Below, piece after piece: positions 17,209 to 24,560 of a stretch of DNA of 64,000 nt (its first letter is position 1; each line of letters begins with the position of its first letter). The DNA lies in assembly GCF_014522205.1 (NCBI RefSeq), contig NZ_CP046884.1:2418001-2482000 (forward strand). The letters are read 5' to 3'. Origin of the DNA: Corynebacterium poyangense (GTDB lineage: Bacteria; Actinomycetota; Actinomycetes; Mycobacteriales; Mycobacteriaceae). A program made the position numbers and the translations under genes. The notes beneath the pieces were generated by a model. The model saw only the letters and a program-made list of their open reading frames with translations. It did no database searches and was not told the origin of the DNA.

Positions 17209-17988
17209 ATGGATCTTGTGGAACATGCCTGCGCAACTGGAACCTTTGCTGAGCTCAGTACCACCGAACGAACCATCTTGACCTACCTCGTCAATCACGA
17301 AGATGAAGTCATTAACTCCACCCTCTCCGCTATCGCTCGGGAAACATTTAGCTCAACTACTAGCGTTATCAGACTGTCCAAAAAATTGGGTTTCGCAGGT
17401 TTTTCGGAACTCAAATTCTTCATCAAGAACTCACGCCAAGGCCATTCCTTTAATTCTCAAGATCTTCTTGAGGGAGTTCGGGCAGATACTATGAATAGCA
17501 TTGATACCCTCCTGAACTCTCCGGAATTCTCTACCCCAATTAATATTATTCACAAAGCTAGGGTGATCTATCTCTGCGCTACCGGATATTCCCAACGGCT
17601 AGCCGCCAAAGAACTCATGAAAGCCCTTCTTAATTACGGGTATTTCTGTGTTCTTATCCCTTCTCATTTAGAACTGGAAAATGGTTTAGGCGCTATCCAA
17701 AAAGAGGACGTGGTCATGATCCTCAGCCTCTCTGGTGCCACCCCCGGCTATGAGAATATCCTGACAAAACTCAAAGCCCGAGGGGTGAAGATTATCTGTC
17801 TTGCAGCACACACTAACGGGTACATCGCCGAAGCCAGTGACCATTTACTCACATATCAGTCCACACCCATTCCCGTGTCACCACGCTCCAAAGATTTTGT
17901 TAGCCTCATTGGGCTTCATATTCTAGTGGACTTTATTATCAGAAAACTTTTAATTCAAAAAATGGAAAATAATGAAAATTCTTACTAG
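17209..17988 (+). CDS. RpiR/MurR-family transcriptional regulator
   Basis: A regulator of about 259 residues. The N-terminal helix-turn-helix (LSTTERTILTYLVNH to SVIRLSKKLGFAGFSELK) is followed by a SIS sugar-phosphate isomerase-like domain containing ATGYSQRLAAKELMKAL and SLSGATPGYEN. Such proteins sense sugar phosphates. The start is uncertain: ATG 17209 has only a weak CGGA site, and the frame stays open into the 3' end of the PTS gene 47 bases away. It most likely controls the adjacent PTS/phosphatase/glucosidase genes in response to the phosphorylated disaccharide. Confidence 0.87.
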   Translation: MDLVEHACATGTFAELSTTERTILTYLVNHEDEVINSTLSAIARETFSSTTSVIRLSKKLGFAGFSELKFFIKNSRQGHSFNSQDLLEGVRADTMNSIDTLLNSPEFSTPINIIHKARVIYLCATGYSQRLAAKELMKALLNYGYFCVLIPSHLELENGLGAIQKEDVVMILSLSGATPGYENILTKLKARGVKIICLAAHTNGYIAEASDHLLTYQSTPIPVSPRSKDFVSLIGLHILVDFIIRKLLIQKMENNENSY

Positions 17989-18406
17989 CCCTCAAAAAAT
18001 CTCCACTATTCTTTTTTGGTACTGGTTACTTTCCGCTCTTGCTTTTCTTGCTCTCCGTACTTTAGGTCTCCGAAATAATTCGAATAATTTTCAGGATTTA
18101 TCTACAGATCCAGGACTCACAATAGCTTTCACCCTTGCCTGTCTCTCCCTTATTGTGGCAGTTTTCTTAAAATCGCTCACATCCCAGGGGTTTTCTCCAC
18201 TCCTAAGAATTTTCCTTCCAGTGATCTTTATCCAACAGATTCTTCTCTGGAACTTCCCCGGAGCCGCTGGCGTGGGATTATTGTGGTGGAATAGGCCCCG
18301 GTGGCCGCAACCCCTTCATCACCAGATATCAACCTGGGTTTTCTACCCTGCCCTCGCGCTGATCATCGCCGCTTCACTACTGATGTGGATAGTCCAGGTG
18401 AGCTAA
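17972..18406 (+). CDS. Small four-helix membrane protein, unknown function
   Basis: A 144-residue hydrophobic protein with about four predicted membrane segments (residues near 10-30, 48-68, 76-95 and 122-142) and a Trp/Pro-rich loop (WWNRPRWPQP). It overlaps the end of the RpiR gene by 17 bases in another frame, with ATGGAA upstream as a weak ribosome site, so it may be translationally coupled. No family was recognised. Coupling to the sugar locus may be incidental. Confidence 0.6.
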   Translation: MKILTSPQKISTILFWYWLLSALAFLALRTLGLRNNSNNFQDLSTDPGLTIAFTLACLSLIVAVFLKSLTSQGFSPLLRIFLPVIFIQQILLWNFPGAAGVGLLWWNRPRWPQPLHHQISTWVFYPALALIIAASLLMWIVQVS

Positions 18407-18449
18407 CACAGCTCGGTCTCACACCGTGACCCCCAAGGCCATACTCGCT

Positions 18450-19178
18450 TTATAGTTCATCACGTTCTTCTTGATTCCAGTCTTGACTTTCGAATAAGTC
18501 CCTAAAAGGGCCCGCTTGGTTTTTCAGTTCTTCGAAGTCCCCGCTTTGGGCAAGCGCGCCATTTTCAAGGAGATAGATTGTATCTGCGTAGCGTAGCGTC
18601 CAAGCACGGTGGCTCACCAACAAGACGCTACGCTTGGGGGTTTCAGCTTTGAGCATACGGAACAGTTTGCTTTCGCTTTCAGCATCTACCGAAGACGTCG
18701 GTTCATCCAGCACAAGAAGTTTGGCGTCACTGAGTAACGTGCGGGCTAAGGCCAGTCGTTGCCATTGACCACCGGAAAGATCTGTACCGTCCCACTGTTC
18801 ACCTAGCTGGGTATCTAGCCCGTGCGATAACACGTTCACATAGTCGGCTAGGTCTACTTTTTCAAGGACTCCCCAAAGTTCCGCGTCGCTGGGCACATGT
18901 GTGCCGTAATAGGGTAAAGAAAGAAATTGTCGAATGCTGAGCTCAAACTTTTCAATATCCTGCGGCATGATCGCCACGTCGGTTGCCCTTAGGCGGCTAT
19001 ACAGCTGGCCTGCTTTGGGTTTTAGCTGTCCAGTCAGCACCTTCACGGCGGTAGATTTTCCAGCCCCATTAGCCCCTACAACCGCAACAATTTTTCCTAC
19101 CTCGACCGCTAGAGACAGATCATTGAGAACGTTTTCACTCTGGTCAGAATAGGAAAAATACACCTGTTTACATTGCAT
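18450..19178 (-). CDS. ABC exporter ATP-binding subunit (possibly split from fused exporter)
   Basis: A 242-residue ABC cassette with Walker A GANGAGKSTAVKVL, a Q-loop (MPQDIEKFEL), signature LSGGQWQRLALART, Walker B LLVLDEPTSSVD and H-loop LLVSHRAWTLRYA. The signature and H-loop spacing are those of ABCB-type exporter NBDs that are normally fused to a membrane domain. The frame extends upstream of the ATG 19178 for about a dozen codons with linker-like content and then meets a stop. The matching membrane domain is encoded immediately upstream in another frame. Confidence 0.85.
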   Translation of the reverse strand: MQCKQVYFSYSDQSENVLNDLSLAVEVGKIVAVVGANGAGKSTAVKVLTGQLKPKAGQLYSRLRATDVAIMPQDIEKFELSIRQFLSLPYYGTHVPSDAELWGVLEKVDLADYVNVLSHGLDTQLGEQWDGTDLSGGQWQRLALARTLLSDAKLLVLDEPTSSVDAESESKLFRMLKAETPKRSVLLVSHRAWTLRYADTIYLLENGALAQSGDFEELKNQAGPFRDLFESQDWNQEERDEL

Positions 19179-19204
19179 GAGGGTGTTGGGAGCAGCCGGC
19201 GTTT

Positions 19205-20251
19205 TCAGTTGTGGGCGTCATCCTCGTTGGTCGTGGAGTGCAGTGTGGCCCGCACATTCAAGTAGCGCATCACGATAGGTGCGGAAGCCATAAGTTCCCC
19301 GTAGGCACTTCCGGCACTTTTCGTAGCTAACATTGCTGAAACCACACCCAAGATCGCAGCTGCGAGCATGTCAATAGGAACTTGGGAGCGCCAGATAAGG
19401 GAACTTAATGCGCCGGCGATCAAGATTAGAGCGAAGAAACCGGAGGCAAGAGCGGAGGCAAAACGGATTGACATGATTTTCATCCAGTATCCGCGCAGGA
19501 TCTCATGCTTGGCTTTGGCCCAGTTTGCGACCTGATTGGCACCGTTCAGGACGGACAATTCCGTCCCCGGGCGGGCGTAACGTAACTGATTTTCAAGGTA
19601 GTCAGCCCGTCGGGAGGTAGCTGCCTGTTTGGGCCAATAGAAATTTTCAGCCTTAGCAATCAATGAATAGCCGAACAACTGTGGCAGCAAAGAAAGCGTC
19701 ACTAACGACGCAGCAACCACGTCCAAGTTCGCCAAAGAAGAAAATAGTAAGGCCGCGGTGGTAATTGCACCAATAATGTTCAGTGCACTGCTAGCTTGCC
19801 AAGACAGATTAAAAGGGATGGAATCGTGGGCAGCTTGCACTTCATCAATAACCGAACTATCGCGCCTTTGTGCTGGTGTTAATGATGCGTACAGGTCGAT
19901 TACTTCATATGTGTAGGCATAACGCAAAGTAAACTGTAAGCGCAGATTTAAAGCATCAACCATTGCCGATAGCGGCAAAATCCCACCAGTCACCACAACC
20001 AGCAGCACTACTCCCCAAAGAGTTAGATTCGCGCCTGAACGACCGGCAATCACGTGACCAACTACGTACACCTGCAGGGCTGGTAAGGCTGCCTCTACTA
20101 GGCGCGCCAAACACAGGCCAATCGTGACAGGAAAAGAGAATTTTAGTGCATCTTTAAGGGCATACCCAGATGAAGACAGAGCAGACCAAACAAAAGAACG
20201 CTTTGCTATAACGTCACTGCTAGAGCGTGTAACACCACCGCTAGAGCACAT
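19205..20251 (-). CDS. ABC exporter membrane-domain protein (possibly split from fused exporter)
   Basis: A 348-residue membrane protein with six hydrophobic segments laid out as an ABCB-type TMD (FSFPVTIGLCLARLVEAALP near the start, then paired helices and a late ASGFFALILIAGALSSLIW). It ends shortly after MRYLNVRATL, where fused exporters normally continue into the ATPase. The stop is 26 bases before the ATPase start, in a frame shifted relative to it. Substrate unknown; peptides, lipids or drugs are all possible. Upstream DNA (20270-20400) is strongly AT-rich and probably holds the promoter. Confidence 0.78.
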   Translation of the reverse strand: MCSSGGVTRSSSDVIAKRSFVWSALSSSGYALKDALKFSFPVTIGLCLARLVEAALPALQVYVVGHVIAGRSGANLTLWGVVLLVVVTGGILPLSAMVDALNLRLQFTLRYAYTYEVIDLYASLTPAQRRDSSVIDEVQAAHDSIPFNLSWQASSALNIIGAITTAALLFSSLANLDVVAASLVTLSLLPQLFGYSLIAKAENFYWPKQAATSRRADYLENQLRYARPGTELSVLNGANQVANWAKAKHEILRGYWMKIMSIRFASALASGFFALILIAGALSSLIWRSQVPIDMLAAAILGVVSAMLATKSAGSAYGELMASAPIVMRYLNVRATLHSTTNEDDAHN

Positions 20252-20497
20252 ACTACGACAATAAGCACGTAAACAGGTATTATCAAGTTAATTCTTCGCC
20301 CATTAGGGAAGAACAGCCTTTATTAGTTAAATAATAACGAATTACCGAAATTATTATTTTTTAGAAAATTTTAAAAAGTTTAAATTTTATTGGCGGCATC
20401 GTTCTGGCAATTCAAAATTCACAACGCAAAGGGCAAAGCCAAGCCTTATCAGGTCAACCAAGTTCTAGAAGCAATTGAAAACTGGAAGCACTGAAGA

Positions 20498-20730
20498 AGA
20501 CCTAGAATTCTGGCAACCGTGACTGAATTCCCCTCTTTGTCATGGTTGGATACAGGCCGGCAGCAGGCCGAGCGTGGCTTGCTTGATCTTATAGCCGAGG
20601 TTGTTGAGGATATGGAGTCCTCCAGTGAGGTGGTTCCTACCCCTTGGGTAGCCGTAACCGTACATCGTCATCATTACATCGCCGGTTAGCTATTGCTGCG
20701 AAGTCGGAGGAAATATCTCTGAGCACCGTG
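20498..20730 (+). pseudogene. hicB: HicB-family antitoxin remnant, frameshifted
   Basis: Translation from about 20510 gives LATVTEFPSLSWLDTGRQQ and then EVVEDMESSSEVVPTP, the core of HicB antitoxins of actinobacteria. Further on, in a different frame (20671-20730), comes HRRLAIAAKSEEISLS, the ribbon-helix-helix end of the same family. At least one frameshift separates them, the 5' part of the gene is missing, and no start is present. No adjacent hicA toxin could be recognised. This is a relic of a toxin-antitoxin unit. Confidence 0.7.
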
Positions 20731-20793
20731 AATATAGATCATGACCCGATCCATAGAAAATCGTGTGATTTCCCCTTTTCCCGCCTAAACACA

Positions 20794-20820
20794 TAGCCCA
20801 AGGATAAAATCCTTAGGCTA
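20794..20820 (-). terminator. Hairpin downstream of pckG
   Basis: TAGCCCAAGGAT (20794-20805) and ATCCTTAGGCTA (20809-20820) pair with one mismatch around an AAA loop, 27 bases beyond the pckG stop. The T tract on the leftward transcript is weak (TGTGTTTAGG), so this is a probable rather than a certain terminator. Confidence 0.5.
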
Positions 20821-20846
20821 CGCGATGGAAAGAATCTTAGTTGGGT

Positions 20847-22682
20847 TTAGCTCTTGCGAGAGAGCCGATCAGCGATCCGCTCTTTGAGTGCCTCGAACTC
20901 ATCCCAGATTTCCTGGGGCACCTTAGGCCCAAGGAACTTCAACCATTCCTCATTATCAGGCAAATCGCCTTGCCACTTCTCGGCCGGTGACCGCAGTGCT
21001 TCCTTGACATCATCCAAGGGGATGTCCAATCCTTCAAGATCCAGATCCTCAGCATTAGCGGTATAACCCACCAGGGTCTCGCGAGCAGGAACTCGTCCTT
21101 CAATGCGGTCGACAATCCACTTGAGAACACGTGAGTTATCACCGAATCCAGGCCAGAGGAAACGTCCATCATCACCACAGCGGAACCAGTTCACCAGGAA
21201 CACTGCGGGCATCCGGTCGCCGCCCTTCTTGCCCATGTCAATCCAGTGCTGGAGGTAGTCGCCCACGTTGTATCCAATGAACGGCAACATGGCCATCGGG
21301 TCATGGCGCAGCGAGCCAACCTTGGCTTCTGCAGAGGCAGCGGTTTGTCCGGAGGACAGGGTGGCCCCAATGAAAGTGGCATGATTCCAGCTCATAGCTT
21401 GGGTTACCAGCGGCACAGCGTCGGCCCGACGTCCACCGAAGAGAATTGCATCAACCTTGACACCCTTAGGGTCATCGTATTCAGGGGCTGCCACCGGGCA
21501 CTGTTTAATGGGAACACAGTAGCGGGAGTTCGGGTGGCTAGAGCGGCTTTCCCCGTCTGGGGTCCACTCATTCCCCTTCCAGTCAATAGCGTGGTTAGGC
21601 TTGTTCTCCATGCCTTCCCACCAGATGTCGCCGTCATCTGTAAGGGCCACGTTAGTAAAGAGGGTGTTGCCCGGTTCCATGGTCTTCATGGCGTTGGGGT
21701 TGGAGGAGTAGTTCGTTCCTGGTGCTACGCCGAAGAATCCATTCTCTGGGTTAACTGCATATAATCCGTCCTCGCGCAGCTTCAGCCAGGCAATGTCGTC
21801 GCCCACAACCTCTGCTTTCCAGCCGGGAATGGTGGGGGTGAGCATAGCCAGGTTGGTCTTACCGCACGCTGAGGGGAACGCGGCACATATGTGGTAGGCC
21901 TTGCCTTCGGGGGAAATGAGCTTCAGGATAAGCATGTGCTCAGCCATCCAGCCCTCTTCCTTAGCCATGACAGAGGCGATGCGCAGTGCGTAGCACTTCT
22001 TAGCCAAGATGGCGTTTCCGCCGTATCCGGAACCGTAGGACCAAATCTCTTTGGTCTCTGGGAACTGAGTGATGTACTTGGTGTCATTGCAGGGCCAGGG
22101 GACGTCTTCCTCGCCTGGCTCCAGCGGAGCTCCCACGGAGTGGAGACAGTGTACGAAGTCTCCGGTGGGGCCAATCTTATCTAGTGCCTCTTGGCCCATG
22201 CGGGTCATGATGCGCATGGACATGACAACATAAGCAGAGTCGGTGAGCTGCACACCCAGCTTTGGCTCCGGGTCAGTGATGGGTCCCATGCAGAAGGGCA
22301 CCACATACATGGTGCGTCCTTTCATGGAGCCACGGAAGTGCTCGGTCATCTCCGCTTTCATCTCATCCGGATCAGCCCAGTTGTTGGTAGGACCGGCTCC
22401 TTCTTTGGTCTTGGAGCAGATGAAAGTGCGAGACTCTACGCGAGCTACATCGGAAGGGTTGGACCGGGCCAAATAGCTATTGGGGCGCTTTTCCTCATTC
22501 AGTTTGACCAGGGTGCCAGCTTCAACCAGTTCGCTGGCAAGACGATTCCATTCCTCATCGGAACCGTCGGCAAAAACAACACGCTCTGGGGTGAATAGTT
22601 CAACTGCCTCGGCAATCCACTTCAGCAGCTCCTGATTCTCCGTCGGAGCAGGTGTTTCCAAGCCCTTGATCTCAATGCTCAT
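20847..22682 (-). CDS. pckG: Phosphoenolpyruvate carboxykinase (GTP)
   Basis: A 611-residue GTP-dependent PEPCK converting oxaloacetate to phosphoenolpyruvate in gluconeogenesis. The P-loop [15 protein letters not shown] carries the catalytic cysteine of the GTP class; [26 protein letters not shown] and [15 protein letters not shown] are further family motifs. The start is ATG 22682 with AGGAGA seven bases upstream; the frame stays open 46 codons further but that part is non-homologous leader. It lies beside trmB and the MmpL3 operon as in M. tuberculosis (Rv0211, Rv0208c, Rv0206c). Confidence 0.97.
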   Translation of the reverse strand: MSIEIKGLETPAPTENQELLKWIAEAVELFTPERVVFADGSDEEWNRLASELVEAGTLVKLNEEKRPNSYLARSNPSDVARVESRTFICSKTKEGAGPTNNWADPDEMKAEMTEHFRGSMKGRTMYVVPFCMGPITDPEPKLGVQLTDSAYVVMSMRIMTRMGQEALDKIGPTGDFVHCLHSVGAPLEPGEEDVPWPCNDTKYITQFPETKEIWSYGSGYGGNAILAKKCYALRIASVMAKEEGWMAEHMLILKLISPEGKAYHICAAFPSACGKTNLAMLTPTIPGWKAEVVGDDIAWLKLREDGLYAVNPENGFFGVAPGTNYSSNPNAMKTMEPGNTLFTNVALTDDGDIWWEGMENKPNHAIDWKGNEWTPDGESRSSHPNSRYCVPIKQCPVAAPEYDDPKGVKVDAILFGGRRADAVPLVTQAMSWNHATFIGATLSSGQTAASAEAKVGSLRHDPMAMLPFIGYNVGDYLQHWIDMGKKGGDRMPAVFLVNWFRCGDDGRFLWPGFGDNSRVLKWIVDRIEGRVPARETLVGYTANAEDLDLEGLDIPLDDVKEALRSPAEKWQGDLPDNEEWLKFLGPKVPQEIWDEFEALKERIADRLSRKS

Positions 22683-23064
22683 GTTTTCTCCTGACGTGAT
22701 GGACTTTCGTTGGAGTATCCACTTATCAGGGTAATGACTTCCCCCCGTTGTCGCGGGGAATTTTGCTGACAGGGCAGGTTGTATCCACCCCGGCCGAGAA
22801 TTGAGTGATTCACGGCACAAAATTAATACCCCCGGATTAGGGCACTGTTCCTAACTTCATCATCATAGAGGCTCGACGCCTACGTCCGAACCTTGCGCGA
22901 TCTCAACCCGCTACCGCCGGTGGTTGCACCCCCTTCACCCCCGTGTTACGTGACGATGAATTTATGGAGCAAGAAAAGCAGTTGAACACTGTGAGATTTC
23001 TCGCAGTACGAACCGCGCCATTATCGCCATCGGGAATTGCAGTTCCTAGGGAGTTAACGCAACA
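22683..23064. other. 382-base divergent promoter region, pckG/trmB
   Basis: No gene or short coding frame could be supported here. It must contain the pckG promoter on the minus strand and that of the trmB-mmpL operon on the plus strand. Short inverted repeats are visible (for example CCCC-N9-GGGG near 22742-22758), but no operator consensus was matched with confidence. Confidence 0.6.
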
Positions 23065-23844
23065 ATGTCCTGGATGTCTAATAATTCTGAAACGCCCGGT
23101 ACCCGCTCTTATCAACAGCCCTCAGACTTTCGCGATGGACTGGCGTATCCGCGCTTAGGGTCAATCGGGTTTCGACGTGGGACCTTAAGCGATAACCAAC
23201 AGGCTCGGTGGGATAAATACTGGCCGCGCTTTGGTCGGGAACTTGACGATGAGGTACTCGACGTTCCGGAATGGTTCAGCCGAGAGGGGGCGAAAACCAT
23301 TCTGGAAATTGGGTCTGGCACGGGAACATCGACAGCTGCGATGGCGCCGCTGGAAGAAGATACCAATATCATCGCCGTAGAACTGTATCGACCAGGACTA
23401 GCTAAGTTATTAACCCAGATTGTACTTAATGACATAAGTAATATCCGAATGCTCAAAGGCGATGGAATAGAAGTGCTGAAGCGCATGTTTCCACCCGCTT
23501 CCCTCGATGGAGTACGGATATTCTTCCCAGATCCGTGGCCTAAAGCTCGGCACCATAAGCGGCGAATCATTCAATCTGGTCCGCTGCATCTGATTGCTAA
23601 CCGGCTCAAGCCTGGCGGTGTGCTCCATGTGGCAACCGACCATGCAGACTATGCCGAGTGGATTTCAGAACTGGTGAACGTCGAACCTTTATTGGACTAC
23701 CGGGGCTGGCCTTGGGATGAGTGTCCGCAACTTACTGACCGACAACTACTGACCAAATTCGAAAACCGTGGGTTACGGATGGAGCATTCAATTTCTGAAT
23801 TTCTATGGCAGCGTACTGACGCGCCCGATACCCGGGAGATTTAA
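23065..23844 (+). CDS. trmB: tRNA (guanine-N7-)-methyltransferase TrmB
   Basis: A 259-residue protein with the SAM motif [11 protein letters not shown] and the diagnostic TrmB sequence [15 protein letters not shown], followed by [16 protein letters not shown]. TrmB makes m7G46 in the tRNA variable loop. Start ATG 23065 follows GGGAG at about 11 bases; ATG 23074 is an alternative. It is the first gene of a rightward series that continues with the NYN protein two bases later. Confidence 0.95.
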   Translation: MSWMSNNSETPGTRSYQQPSDFRDGLAYPRLGSIGFRRGTLSDNQQARWDKYWPRFGRELDDEVLDVPEWFSREGAKTILEIGSGTGTSTAAMAPLEEDTNIIAVELYRPGLAKLLTQIVLNDISNIRMLKGDGIEVLKRMFPPASLDGVRIFFPDPWPKARHHKRRIIQSGPLHLIANRLKPGGVLHVATDHADYAEWISELVNVEPLLDYRGWPWDECPQLTDRQLLTKFENRGLRMEHSISEFLWQRTDAPDTREI

Positions 23845-23846
23845 TA

Positions 23847-24518
23847 ATGAGTAGCTACGATGATCCTCGGCTCCCCCACCTCGGCGGCCCCTCGCATCCC
23901 GAGGAGAACACCTTATTACTGGTGTGGGACGCGCCAAACCTGGATATGGGACTAGGGGCGCTGCTGGGTGGCCGGCCTTCCTCACAACAACGCCCTCGCT
24001 TTGATGCGGTAGGCCGATGGCTGGTGGAAGAGTCCCAACGCATGTCTGAGGAGATTGTTCCGGAAGCCACTGTCTTTACCAACGTGTACCTCGATGGTGC
24101 GGAAGTTATTCGACCGTGGGTGGAAGCACTACGGAATGTAGGTTTCGCAGTATTCGCCAAACCAAAGCTGACTGAAGAATCTGATGTTGATCCGGACATG
24201 ATTGACCATATTCGACGTCGCCATGCTGAAGGGGTGTTGCGTGGGCTGGTGGTAGCTAGTGCTGACGGTCAGAATTTCCGGGAGCTTCTTGAAGAACTCG
24301 CTGAAGAAGGTCTTCCTGTTACCGTACTGGGGTTCCATGAACATGCCTCCTGGGCAGTAGCTAGTGACCTCTTACGCTTTATTGATCTAGAAGACATTCC
24401 GCAGGTGTTTCGGGAACCGCTACCTCGGATTAACCTGGACCAACTCCCCGACTCCGGGGCCTGGTTGCAACCGTTCCGGCCACTGACGGCTTTGGAACAT
24501 CAACGCGATCAGCTCTAA
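23847..24518 (+). CDS. NYN-domain protein, Rv0207c-like
   Basis: A 223-residue soluble protein opening near LLLVWDAPNLDMGLGALL, where the conserved Asp begins a NYN (PIN-like) nuclease fold; other acidic positions are DGAEVIRPW, DVDPDMIDHI and VVASADGQNFRELL. NYN domains cleave RNA in some families, but activity is untested here. It starts two bases after the trmB stop and 42 bases before the MmpL gene, the order seen at Rv0206c-Rv0208c. A role tied to tRNA methylation or to the mycolate exporter is possible; neither can be decided from sequence. Confidence 0.82.
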   Translation: MSSYDDPRLPHLGGPSHPEENTLLLVWDAPNLDMGLGALLGGRPSSQQRPRFDAVGRWLVEESQRMSEEIVPEATVFTNVYLDGAEVIRPWVEALRNVGFAVFAKPKLTEESDVDPDMIDHIRRRHAEGVLRGLVVASADGQNFRELLEELAEEGLPVTVLGFHEHASWAVASDLLRFIDLEDIPQVFREPLPRINLDQLPDSGAWLQPFRPLTALEHQRDQL

Positions 24519-24560
24519 GCTCTACAAAGGTTTGAAGAGTTCAATCAAGGAAGGGCCGCA

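Larger units (their letters stand above)
20252..20846. other. 595-base intergenic region: AT-rich promoter zone plus decayed coding DNA
   Basis: Bases 20270-20400 are AT-rich with no gene. From about 20399 an open stretch (ending YQVNQVLEAIENWKH before TGA at 20492) has coding-like character but no recognised family. Bases 20498-20730 hold a hicB remnant and 20794-20820 a hairpin. No intact gene is present. Confidence 0.6.

Noticed and set aside
21246..21764. 172-codon plus-strand frame opposite pckG
   Set aside because: Antisense to highly conserved PEPCK sequence, low-complexity translation without homology features.
22683..23064. RamA/RamB- or GlxR-like operators in front of pckG
   Set aside because: Partial resemblance only (for example GAATTTTGC near 22758); no site met a recalled consensus well enough.
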